Shown: positions 1 to 5,571 of the stretch, one piece after another
Layout: every line of letters begins with the position of its first letter
Numbering within the stretch: position 1 is the stretch's first letter
Assembly: GCA_013214715.1 (NCBI GenBank)
Contig: JABSSB010000072.1
Location: forward strand, 2,948 to 8,776
Reading direction: 5' to 3'
Origin: Paracoccaceae bacterium
GTDB lineage: Bacteria > Pseudomonadota > Alphaproteobacteria > Rhodobacterales > Rhodobacteraceae
Length of the DNA stretch: 5,829 nt
Translations under genes and position numbers: made by a program
Notes under the pieces: generated by a model
Seen by the model: only the letters and a program-made list of their open reading frames with translations
Told to the model about the DNA's origin: nothing
Database searches by the model: none

Positions 1-95
1 TCGGCCTCGGGCAGCAGCAGAAACCGGATCGAAGCCGCTGCAACCAGAAGGGGCAGCGCCCAGAACAAACCGGACGGGATGCGAGACTGGGACAA
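1..95 (-). CDS. N-terminal fragment of an unidentified membrane protein, cut by the window edge
   Basis: On the minus strand an open frame runs leftward off the window. Its first 31 codons read as a short polar start (SQSRIPSG) followed by a strongly hydrophobic stretch, roughly residues 9-28 (LFWALPLLVAAASIRFLLL), typical of a first transmembrane helix or signal anchor. The only nearby start in this frame is TTG at 95-93, preceded by a weak AGAG. The frame has another TTG at 134-132 and a stop at 149-147, so the true start is uncertain. The gene is divergent from hisH, with about 113 bases between the chosen starts, so the spacer could hold promoters for both. Only the hydrophobic character can be seen and no family can be named. 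A chance open frame is possible at this length. Confidence 0.4.
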   Translation of the reverse strand, partial: MSQSRIPSGLFWALPLLVAAASIRFLLLPEA

Positions 96-125
96 GGCAC
101 TACTCTGAACCGGGTCACGATAGAA

Positions 126-181
126 GTGTCGCAAGACCGCGGCGCGTCAACAGCCTTGACCCCGCTGCTCTTTCGCGACAC
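126..181. repeat. Inverted repeat GTGTCGC / GCGACAC upstream of hisH
   Basis: GTGTCGC at 126-132 is matched by its exact reverse complement GCGACAC at 175-181. A further partly matching A/G-rich extension (AAGA inside the left arm, TCTTT inside the right arm) lengthens the similarity. The arms are 42 bases apart in the spacer between two divergent genes, which would suit a looped operator or a long-stem leader structure. Seven exact bases is a modest match that can arise by chance in GC-rich DNA, so any regulatory role is inference. Confidence 0.25.
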
Positions 182-184
182 TCA
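156..184 (+). promoter_or_regulatory. Candidate sigma-70 promoter for hisH
   Basis: TTGACC at 156-161 matches five of six bases of the -35 consensus, and in alphaproteobacteria the TTGAC element is usually the better conserved one. A 17-base spacer leads to CACTCA at 179-184, a poor -10 element. The site lies 25-53 bases before the hisH start, a sensible distance. The weak -10 makes this a tentative call. Confidence 0.3.
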
Positions 185-208
185 GACGCCGATCAACAAG
201 GAACCGTC

Positions 209-847
209 ATGCGTACAGCGATCATCGATTACGAAAGCGGCAATTTGCATTCGGCCGAAAAGGCCTTTCAACGCATGGCGGCCGAGGTCGGAGCCGGGGA
301 GGTCATTGTCACCGACAAGGCTGATATCGTGGCCAGCGCCGACCGCATCGTTCTGCCAGGGGATGGTGCATATCCCGCCTGCGCGGCGGCGCTAAGAGGG
401 CAATCCGGGCTTTATGACGCGCTGCGCGAGGCCGTTGAGGTCAAGGCGCGCCCCTTTCTGGGCATTTGTGTCGGCATGCAGTTGATGACCAGCCGTGGCC
501 ACGAATATGAGCTGACCGATGGGCTGGGTTGGGTGCCCGGTGATGTCGAAAAGATCATGCCCACAGATGCCAGCCTGAAAGTGCCGCATATGGGGTGGAA
601 CGATCTGGTGATTGACCGGCCTCACCCAGTGCTGGATGGCGTAGAGACGGGGGCGCATACCTATTTCGTGCATTCCTACCACGTGCATGTCACCAATCCA
701 GAAGAGCGTATCGCCCATGTGGATTATGGCGGCGACGTGACAGCGATCATCGGGCGCGACACGATGGTAGGCGTGCAATTCCATCCGGAAAAAAGTCAGG
801 ACACCGGCCTGCGTATGATTGGAAATTTCCTGCGCTGGAAGCCGTAA
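209..847 (+). CDS. hisH: Imidazole glycerol phosphate synthase, glutamine amidotransferase subunit HisH
   Basis: HisH hydrolyses glutamine and channels the ammonia to HisF, which makes imidazole glycerol phosphate and AICAR from PRFAR (histidine biosynthesis step 5, cytoplasm). The 212-residue length is normal for the family. The class I amidotransferase triad is visible: the nucleophile Cys87 in FLGICVGMQLM, and His192 and Glu194 in GVQFHPEKS. The N-terminal IDYESGNLHS and the PGDGAY loop (residues 50-55) are also family signatures. The ATG at 209 has an AAGGA ribosome site at 198-202. The gene appears intact and ends in TAA. Its partner hisF is about 1.1 kb away on the other strand, so hisH is not co-transcribed with it here. 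The next feature downstream is a convergent gene remnant. Confidence 0.97.
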   Translation: MRTAIIDYESGNLHSAEKAFQRMAAEVGAGEVIVTDKADIVASADRIVLPGDGAYPACAAALRGQSGLYDALREAVEVKARPFLGICVGMQLMTSRGHEYELTDGLGWVPGDVEKIMPTDASLKVPHMGWNDLVIDRPHPVLDGVETGAHTYFVHSYHVHVTNPEERIAHVDYGGDVTAIIGRDTMVGVQFHPEKSQDTGLRMIGNFLRWKP

Positions 848-895
848 TGCGTTTTGAGCCAGGTCCCTTGCGGCTTTGACCTGCCTCGGCTGGGG

Positions 896-1066
896 TCAGA
901 GACCGGCCTCAGGCGGACGATGGCACACGGCTTCGATATTATGCCTGTCAGGATCAAGCACATAGGCAGCATAGTAATTCCGGTGATAGTGCCGGCGAAG
1001 CCCGGGAGCACCATGATCTACCCCGCCGACAGATCGGTGCGCAATCCGGTGCCAAAAGCCCTCCAC
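896..1066 (-). pseudogene. C-terminal remnant of a VOC (glyoxalase/bleomycin-resistance fold) protein
   Basis: Reading the minus strand from 1066 gives 56 codons that strongly resemble the end of small VOC-superfamily proteins: VEGFWHRIA, then GGVDHGAPGLRRHYHRNYY, then AAYVLDPDRHNIEAVCH, ending in TGA at 898-896. The Y-AAYVLDPD-NIEAV block is the family's last beta-alpha-beta unit, and the Glu of NIEAV is the usual C-terminal metal ligand position. VOC proteins of this type are about 120-130 residues, so more than half is missing. An in-frame TGA lies directly upstream (1069-1067). A short family-like stretch (NIALLPE) sits in another frame just before it, which suggests a frameshift or small deletion. 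The N-terminal half is not found anywhere upstream. It points toward hisH, tail to tail. Catalytic identity cannot be assigned. Confidence 0.8.
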
Positions 1067-1084
1067 TCAGGCAGCAACGCGATA

Positions 1085-1609
1085 TTAGACCAGAGCATCG
1101 CCTGCGCGGTAAAGCATGGGGTAGTCGGCCCCGATATCAAAGTTCCACCATAGGCTGAGATCGCAGCGATATATATCGGTCAAGCTGCGATGATCGGCCG
1201 TAATTTGATCTGGTGGCGCGCGCATCACGCTGACGGTGATATCCCCGTCAGACACTTGCTACGCCTTGCCCAACCTTTTTGTCAGGACATTTTCGCCAAG
1301 ATCCGGCCCGCCAGCGCGCATCATGATGAGTCATGACCAGGTCCACACCGGGTTTGGGTCGCAAATGACCTGCGCCTGCCGCTTTCCGATCATGCCCCGT
1401 AGATCAACAAAAAGCGTGGTTAGCACATCACGGGACAGTATCTTGTCTATCCCTGTCTGGGCGTGTGACCGGATGTCTTTGAAACAACGGATCAAATGCC
1501 CCATATGCGGCGACATCCCGCTGGTGACTTCACCGATACGCAGACCATAGGCAAAGCGATCTTTGATGCAAAACGCATAGACCCGCCTAGATACCCATGA
1601 TCCCTCATC
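1085..1609 (-). pseudogene. Decayed unrecognised gene downstream of hisE
   Basis: A single minus-strand frame from about 1609 to 1085 has protein-like composition and codon use but is interrupted by TGA (1333-1331), TAG (1261-1259) and TAA (1087-1085). Between the stops the translation looks like soluble protein, for example VICDPNPVWTWS, GGPDLGENVLTKRLG, SVMRAPPDQITADHRSL and DLSLWWNFDIGADYPML. No frame change is needed to link the segments, so the interruptions look like point mutations; all three stops could come from CGA, CAG and CAA by C-to-T change. About 175 codons are recognisable. The start is not clear: the frame continues upstream into hisE without a convincing start codon. I do not recognise the family. 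It lies just after hisE on the same strand and so may once have been the last gene of that operon. Confidence 0.55.
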
Positions 1610-1631
1610 GCCAAGGGCCGCAGACCCGCAA

Positions 1632-1946
1632 TCAGCCTGATCGCCCGGCCTTTTCAGCGATCCCGCTTTGCCCCTGTCTGCGGGCCAGCTCTGCCAGCAC
1701 ATCGTCCAGTGCCAGATCACGCGCCGCAAGCATCACCAGCAGGTGATAGAGCACATCGGCCGCCTCATAGGTCAGGTTCTCGCGGTCATTCTTCACGGCG
1801 GCAATCACGGCTTCGATCGCCTCTTCGCCAAATTTCTCAGCGCATTTTTCGGGACCCTTGGCCAGCAACTTGGCGGTCCAGCTGCTATCCGGTTCCGCCG
1901 ATTTGCGCGCGGCGATGGTGGTTTCGAGATCGTGCAGAATGCTCAT
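1632..1946 (-). CDS. hisE: Phosphoribosyl-ATP pyrophosphohydrolase HisE
   Basis: HisE removes pyrophosphate from phosphoribosyl-ATP to give phosphoribosyl-AMP, the second step of histidine synthesis. The protein is 104 residues, the usual size of a stand-alone HisE rather than a HisI-HisE fusion. It is all-helical in prediction and carries the family's MazG-like metal-binding signature: KFGEEAIEAVIAA (about residues 38-50) followed by EAADVLYHLLVML (about 61-73), which supply the acidic residues that hold magnesium. KLLAKGPEKCAEK before it is also typical. The ATG at 1946-1944 overlaps the hisF stop as ATGA, so translation is probably coupled to hisF. It is the last intact gene of the minus-strand his cluster; the DNA after it is decayed. 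Confidence 0.95.
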   Translation of the reverse strand: MSILHDLETTIAARKSAEPDSSWTAKLLAKGPEKCAEKFGEEAIEAVIAAVKNDRENLTYEAADVLYHLLVMLAARDLALDDVLAELARRQGQSGIAEKAGRSG

Positions 1947-2704
1947 GTCAGCCTCACCGGGATGCCGGCCGCGTGCATATGCGCCTTGGCCTCGCCAATG
2001 GAATAGGTGCCGAAATGGAATATGGACGCGGCGAGCACCGCCGACGCGCCGCCCTCGGTCACGCCTTCGACCAGATGATCCAATGTCCCCACCCCGCCCG
2101 AGGCAATCACCGGAATATCCACCGCGTCTGAGATCGCGCGGGTCAGCGGCAGATTGAAACCGGCCTTTGTCCCATCCCGGTCCATTGAAGTCAGCAGGAT
2201 TTCTCCGGCCCCTTTGGCGGCGACAGTGCGGGCAAATTCAACCGCGTCGATGCCGGTGGGTTTGCGTCCGCCATGCGTGAAAATCTGCCATTCACCCGGT
2301 GCGACGGTTTTCGCATCGATGGCCACGACGATACATTGCGACCCGAACTGATCCGCAGCTTCTGCCACAACATCAGGGTTGGCCACGGCGGCAGAATTGA
2401 AACTGACCTTGTCGGCCCCGGCCAAAAGTAGCGCCCGCACATCTTCGCGGGTGCGCACCCCACCGCCTACGGTCAGCGGGATATAGCATTGCTCGGCCGT
2501 GCGCTGGACGAGGTCATACATCGTGCCGCGATTTTCATGTGTGGCGTGGATGTCAAGAAAACAAAGCTCATCCGCCCCGGCCGCGTCATAGGCGCGCGCG
2601 GCATCCACCGGATCACCGGCATCGACGAGATCAACAAAGTTCACACCTTTGACCACACGGCCATCGGCGACATCAAGGCAGGGGATAATGCGGGTTTTCA
2701 GCAT
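1943..2704 (-). CDS. hisF: Imidazole glycerol phosphate synthase, cyclase subunit HisF
   Basis: HisF is the (beta/alpha)8-barrel subunit that converts PRFAR plus HisH-derived ammonia to imidazole glycerol phosphate and AICAR. From the ATG at 2704-2702 it is 253 residues, the normal length. The catalytic acid Asp11 lies in RIIPCLDVADG and the catalytic base Asp130 in VVAIDAK. Phosphate-binding loops are visible at TVGGGVR (about 78-84), LLTSMDRDGTK and VIASGGVG. His53 occupies the spot where the Thermotoga enzyme has Thr. The frame extends 16 codons further to a TTG, but the MLKTRIIPCLDV start matches the family. No good Shine-Dalgarno precedes the ATG (the upstream bases are CAACCACCTC). A 78-base gap separates it from the upstream membrane gene. 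It overlaps hisE by four bases. Confidence 0.97.
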   Translation of the reverse strand: MLKTRIIPCLDVADGRVVKGVNFVDLVDAGDPVDAARAYDAAGADELCFLDIHATHENRGTMYDLVQRTAEQCYIPLTVGGGVRTREDVRALLLAGADKVSFNSAAVANPDVVAEAADQFGSQCIVVAIDAKTVAPGEWQIFTHGGRKPTGIDAVEFARTVAAKGAGEILLTSMDRDGTKAGFNLPLTRAISDAVDIPVIASGGVGTLDHLVEGVTEGGASAVLAASIFHFGTYSIGEAKAHMHAAGIPVRLT

Positions 2705-2782
2705 GAGGTGGTTGCTAGCCTGCGGGCTGGGGCGTGGCAAGCGGCAATGCAATTCTACCGGGCAGCGCGTTTCGCCGACAAG

Positions 2783-3055
2783 CTAGCGGCGGGGAGTGCC
2801 TGCCCCCAGCGCCAGCAGCGCCACCAGACAGATCACCGCAATCGGCCCGGTGGCCAGAAAGGTCCAACCCAACACCGCTGCCCGTGTCAGGGTCGGGCCG
2901 ATGTCGCGGTCAAAGACCAGGCAAGCGTGCTGATGACCGCGCAGCACGTTACATCCGGCAAACCGTGCCATTCCATGCGCCATGAGGCCCGAGATCAATG
3001 GCGCACAGCATAGCAGCATGATCAACGCCAACAGGACAAGCAGCGCACGCCGCAT
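2783..3055 (-). CDS. Small two-helix membrane protein, paralogue of the adjacent upstream gene
   Basis: The product is 90 residues. A hydrophobic helix at about residues 4-26 follows MRRAL, a loop of about 30 residues carries Cys35 (AGC) and Cys45 (ACLV), and a second hydrophobic helix spans about 62-85 before a basic tail (TPRR). The arrangement suggests an inner-membrane protein with an exported loop that may be disulfide-linked. It aligns without gaps to the neighbouring 94-residue protein with about 31 of 90 identical positions by eye, including both cysteines, GW at 63-64 and PI at 71-72. Its ATG follows the neighbour's TGA by one base (TGACATG), so translation is probably coupled. Two extra cysteines (16, 17) fall in the first helix. 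I do not recognise a named family; its place in a his operon does not by itself show a role in histidine synthesis. Confidence 0.8.
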   Translation of the reverse strand: MRRALLVLLALIMLLCCAPLISGLMAHGMARFAGCNVLRGHQHACLVFDRDIGPTLTRAAVLGWTFLATGPIAVICLVALLALGAGTPRR

Positions 3056-3056
3056 G

Positions 3057-3341
3057 TCAGCGGCGCCGCCTGTGCCAAAGGGCTGTCAGCGCAAGGATAA
3101 CCATCCCCAGCAGTGCTGCCGCCCCGATGGGCAATGTGATCAGGGCAAACCACCCGGCGGTGAAAGCGCCATAAAGCGTCACGCCCCAATCCTGCCCGTT
3201 CACAAGGCACTCCGTGGCAAAGCCTTCGTGCAGCACGCAGCCATGACGTTTGGCGAACCAGTCAGCCCAGAGGACAGACCAGAAGGGAACCGTGCTGAGC
3301 ACGATGATGACTGTGAAGATGATCCACAGGGCTCGTCGCAC
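3057..3341 (-). CDS. Small two-helix membrane protein directly after hisA
   Basis: This 94-residue protein has a first hydrophobic helix at about 5-25, a loop with Cys35 (HGC) and Cys45 (ECLV), a second long hydrophobic helix at about 55-88 and a strongly basic end (WHRRRR). By the positive-inside tendency both ends may face the cytoplasm, leaving the cysteine loop outside; this is inference. The start is GTG at 3341-3339, one base after the hisA TAG. It has an excellent AGGAGG ribosome site, six bases before the start, lying inside the last hisA codons, which strongly supports the GTG start. The next gene downstream is its paralogue with cysteines at identical positions. Function is unknown. 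Possible signal-anchor processing of the first helix cannot be excluded. Confidence 0.82.
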   Translation of the reverse strand: MRRALWIIFTVIIVLSTVPFWSVLWADWFAKRHGCVLHEGFATECLVNGQDWGVTLYGAFTAGWFALITLPIGAAALLGMVILALTALWHRRRR

Positions 3342-3342
3342 C

Positions 3343-4068
3343 CTATCCCTCCTGCAAGACCCTCAGCGCTTCAGCGAGGTCGATGGCCCCATCATACAGG
3401 GCGCGGCCCGAAATGGCACCGTTCAACGCCACGCCGCAATCGCGCAGCGCGATCAGGTCTTCGATAGAACTGACGCCGCCCGAGGCGATCACCGGGATCG
3501 ACACTGCACGGGCGAGATCAGCGGTGGCCTGCACATTTGGCCCCTGCATCGCGCCGTCGCGGTTGATATCGGTATAGATGATCGCGGCCACGCCCGCGTC
3601 TTCGAACTGGCGGGCCAGATCGGTGACCATCACATCGGTTTCTTCGGCCCAGCCTTTGGTGGCCACACGGCCATTACGAGCGTCGATGCCCACTGCGACA
3701 TGGCCCGGAAAGGCTTTGGCGGCGGCGCGCACAAGATCGGGATCTTCCACCGCAACCGTGCCCAGAATGACGCGGGCCAACCCCTTGTTCAGCCAGGCTT
3801 CGATCGTGGCCATGTCGCGGATACCACCGCCAAGCTGCGCGGGAACCTTGGTGGTTTGCAGGATTGCCTCCACCGCGTCGGCGTTGACCGGCGCCCCGGC
3901 GAAAGCGCCGTTTAGATCGACCAGATGCAGCCAGTCACATCCCGTATCGACAAAGGCCTGAGCCTGCGCTGCGGGATCGTCATTGAAAACCGTTGCCTGA
4001 TCCATTTCTCCGCGCACAAGGCGCACGGCCTGCCCGTCTTTCAGGTCGATGGCGGGATAGAGGATCAT
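3343..4068 (-). CDS. hisA: ProFAR isomerase HisA
   Basis: HisA, phosphoribosylformimino-5-aminoimidazole carboxamide ribotide isomerase, carries out the Amadori rearrangement of ProFAR to PRFAR (step 4), the substrate of HisF-HisH. The 241-residue protein is a (beta/alpha)8 barrel homologous to HisF. The catalytic pair is Asp8 in MILYPAIDLKDG and Asp129 in VGIDARNG. Phosphate-binding loops are seen at QLGGGIR (about 78-84) and VIASGGVSS. The start ATG at 4068-4066 has AGAAAGG about seven bases upstream. It is the first gene of the minus-strand cluster; its stop is one base from the next start, so the downstream genes probably share its transcript. It is divergent from the DUF2147 gene across 140 bases. 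No damage is visible. Confidence 0.97.
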   Translation of the reverse strand: MILYPAIDLKDGQAVRLVRGEMDQATVFNDDPAAQAQAFVDTGCDWLHLVDLNGAFAGAPVNADAVEAILQTTKVPAQLGGGIRDMATIEAWLNKGLARVILGTVAVEDPDLVRAAAKAFPGHVAVGIDARNGRVATKGWAEETDVMVTDLARQFEDAGVAAIIYTDINRDGAMQGPNVQATADLARAVSIPVIASGGVSSIEDLIALRDCGVALNGAISGRALYDGAIDLAEALRVLQEG

Positions 4069-4135
4069 GTGAGGGCCTTTCTCTTACAACGACTGCCCTA
4101 TCGCATGGGCTGCGACATTGCGCAACGCGACCTCG

Positions 4136-4141
4136 GGTCAA
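4136..4141 (-). promoter_or_regulatory. Possible -35 element for the hisA operon
   Basis: On the minus strand TTGACC lies at 4141-4136, about 70 bases before the hisA start, in the only spacer from which this cluster can be transcribed. No good -10 element is found at 16-18 bases downstream (ATGTCG, AATGTC and TGTCGC are the candidates), so the call rests on the -35 match alone. Confidence 0.22.
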
Positions 4142-4143
4142 TC

Positions 4144-4172
4144 TGGACAGGGCCTGACCTGCTGGGCACTAT
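4144..4172 (+). promoter_or_regulatory. Candidate sigma-70 promoter for the DUF2147 gene
   Basis: TGGACA at 4144-4149 differs from the -35 consensus by one base. It is followed, after 17 bases, by CACTAT at 4167-4172, which keeps the A of position 2 and the final AT of the -10 consensus. The -10 element ends 36 bases before the start codon. It is the best paired promoter match in the divergent spacer, but unproven. Confidence 0.38.
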
Positions 4173-4208
4173 CGCGATCAAAGAAAAACAACTCACGGGA
4201 GGACAAAG

Positions 4209-4598
4209 ATGAAACACTGGATGATTGCCGCCGCACTGGTGACAGCCGCGAGCATGGCCACCGCCGACCCGGCCGAGGGCACTTGGAAGACCGAAGCCAG
4301 CGATGAAGGCGGGTATCTTTATGTCACTATCGCAAGCTGCGGCAATGCGCTCTGCGGAACAATTGCGAAAGCGTTCGATGCCTCAAACGCAGCGTCAGCG
4401 GATTATGAACATCTGGGCAAGCGGATGCTTTGGGACATGGCTTCCGATGGCGATGGCGCTTATTCCGGCGGGCAAATCTGGGCACCCGATGCGGACAAGA
4501 CCTATCGCTCTAAAATGCAGCTTTCGGGAAATAGCCTTGAGGTGAAAGGCTGCGTCGCGATCATCTGCCGCGGACAGACCTGGACCCGCGTTCAGTAA
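4209..4598 (+). CDS. Secreted DUF2147 family protein
   Basis: The 129-residue product begins with a clear Sec signal peptide: Lys2, a hydrophobic core over about residues 4-17, and a likely cut after Ala19 (ATA|DP). The mature part matches DUF2147: EGTWKTE at the beginning, SCGNALCGTI (Cys44 and Cys49), GGQIWAPDADKTYRSKMQL in the middle, and VKGCVAIICRGQTWTR at the end (Cys115 and Cys120). The four cysteines could form two disulfides in the periplasm; that is inference. The family has a small beta-rich fold and no settled biochemical role. The ATG at 4209 has a strong GGGAGGA ribosome site at 4197-4203. It is divergent from hisA and convergent with the methyltransferase pseudogene, with terminator-like hairpins just after it. 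Family assignment is firm, function unknown. Confidence 0.92.
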   Translation: MKHWMIAAALVTAASMATADPAEGTWKTEASDEGGYLYVTIASCGNALCGTIAKAFDASNAASADYEHLGKRMLWDMASDGDGAYSGGQIWAPDADKTYRSKMQLSGNSLEVKGCVAIICRGQTWTRVQ

Positions 4599-4609
4599 CT
4601 GTCGCAACC

Positions 4610-4635
4610 GCGCCGCGCACCCGAGTGCGCGGCGC
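4610..4635. terminator. Perfect GC-rich hairpin just after the DUF2147 gene
   Basis: GCGCCGCGCAC (4610-4620) and GTGCGCGGCGC (4625-4635) pair perfectly as an 11-bp stem with the four-base loop CCGA, eleven bases after the DUF2147 stop. No T run follows on either strand, so it is not a classical intrinsic terminator. It may act as a transcript 3'-end stabiliser or assist the second hairpin 40 bases on. Confidence 0.6.
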
Positions 4636-4671
4636 CGGGCCCAAGCGTGAAACGCGCGGGAGCACACCGAG

Positions 4672-4706
4672 AAAGAGCGGGCCAACCGGCCCGCCTTTGC
4701 CCTTTT
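4672..4706. terminator. Likely bidirectional intrinsic terminator between convergent genes
   Basis: GCGGGCC (4677-4683), loop AACC, and GGCCCGC (4688-4694) form a perfect 7-bp GC stem. On the plus strand it is followed by CTTTGCCCTTTT; on the minus strand by TCTTTC. This suits termination of both the DUF2147 transcript and the opposing methyltransferase transcript, whose stop codon is only seven bases away at 4713. Confidence 0.72.
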
Positions 4707-4712
4707 CAGGCC

Positions 4713-5553
4713 TTAACCATCCGGCTTGTTTGCGGTCACTTCAAGTTCCGTGCCGGGACCCGAAAAGGCCCGCTCAGCAACATCTTCGAACTTATCTGCC
4801 ACACCAAACCCCGCCACCGCGAGGCTTTGGTCCAGCCCCTCTGGCGTGAAATATAGAAACCAGTTGTAGATGGTGTCGGCCTCTCCGCGCTCAGGAAAGA
4901 TGCTGTATATGTCCAATGTCACAGAAGCCGCGGGATAGGTGAAACTGGTCAGGATGCAGATATATGCGCCCTCGCACCAGGAATGATCCAACTGGTTGCA
5001 GGCGATTTCGGTGGTTTCTTCGCGCATCTCGAACGCGGCCATGGAATAGATATCCTGAACCAGCGCGCCACCGGGTTTCAATGCCGTGTGAATACGCTCC
5101 AACAGACAGCGCCGCTGCGGATAGCGTAAAATCGCACATGATCAGCGTGATCAGATCAAATTCCTCGATTTGCTCAAGCTCAAGGGAAGTTGCGCCTCTG
5201 CGGGTGATGCTCTGCCCGACCTTTGCCGCCTGCCCTCGCGCATGGGCCAGAGAGGTGGCCGAGAAATCCATCCCCATCACTGACGCGCCAGTTTCGACGA
5301 AGCGGGCCGCGTAAAGCCCCGGTCCGCAGCCGAGATCGCAGACCGATTTGCCCGGCCCCAGATCAAACCGGTCTGAGACAAACCGCGCCGAAGCTTCGAT
5401 GAACGCATGGTTCCGCGAAGACATATCCAGCGCCGGGTCAAGATAGACCTCCAGCGTGTGCGTTGAGCGATGCGGATCAGTTCATAGCGTGTCGGCGGTA
5501 CAGGTGCTGAATACAGGTGGCTTGCGAAGGATGTCGTTCAGCGTTGCGAACAT
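4713..5553 (-). pseudogene. Broken class I SAM-dependent methyltransferase gene
   Basis: The gene can be read almost end to end but carries two lesions. It begins with ATG at 5553-5551 (MFATLNDILRKPPVFST) behind a GGGAG-type ribosome site. Codon 24 is TGA (5484-5482), where the family reads Trp in DTLWTDPHRS, so TGG probably mutated to TGA. The same frame then gives SAM motif I (VCDLGCGPGLYAARF, restored residues about 71-85), the acidic strand-2 end MGMDF, and FDLITLIMCDFT (about 132-143). Near 5127-5105 the frame shifts by one base (an extra base or two lost) and continues as PQRRCLLERIHTALKPGG, then YNWFLYFTPEGL, to TAA at 4715-4713. The restored protein would be about 280 residues. An internal ATG at 5424 could restart translation but would still meet the frameshift. 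Substrate is unknown. It lies 18 bases after the CoA-binding gene and was probably co-transcribed with it. Confidence 0.88.
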
Positions 5554-5571
5554 CACCCGCTCCCTGTGCGA

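Noticed and set aside
860..883. CAGGTC / GACCTG hairpin after hisH as a terminator
   Set aside because: The stem is only 6 bp with a 12-base loop and no T run, so termination is not supported.
854..1153. Plus-strand open frame of 99 codons after hisH
   Set aside because: Its opposite strand reads as a clear VOC C-terminal tail, so this frame is the shadow of a remnant.
2489..3013. Long plus-strand open frame of 174 codons across hisF and the membrane gene
   Set aside because: It is antisense to well-supported hisF and a membrane protein with clear family or paralogue evidence, and its translation has no recognisable domain.
3250..3915. Plus-strand open frame of 221 codons opposite hisA
   Set aside because: It is antisense to an intact hisA with catalytic residues in place; long antisense frames are common in GC-rich genes.
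4118..4125. Palindrome TTGCGCAA in the hisA/DUF2147 spacer
   Set aside because: It is a perfect 8-base palindrome in a good location, but it is short, occurs once and matches no operator I can name.
5105..5127. Programmed frameshift in the methyltransferase
   Set aside because: No slippery run is present in the region, and the upstream nonsense codon already blocks the frame.
5482..5484. TGA in the methyltransferase as a selenocysteine codon
   Set aside because: The expected residue is Trp rather than a catalytic Cys, there is no obvious following stem-loop, and a second frameshift lesion points to decay.
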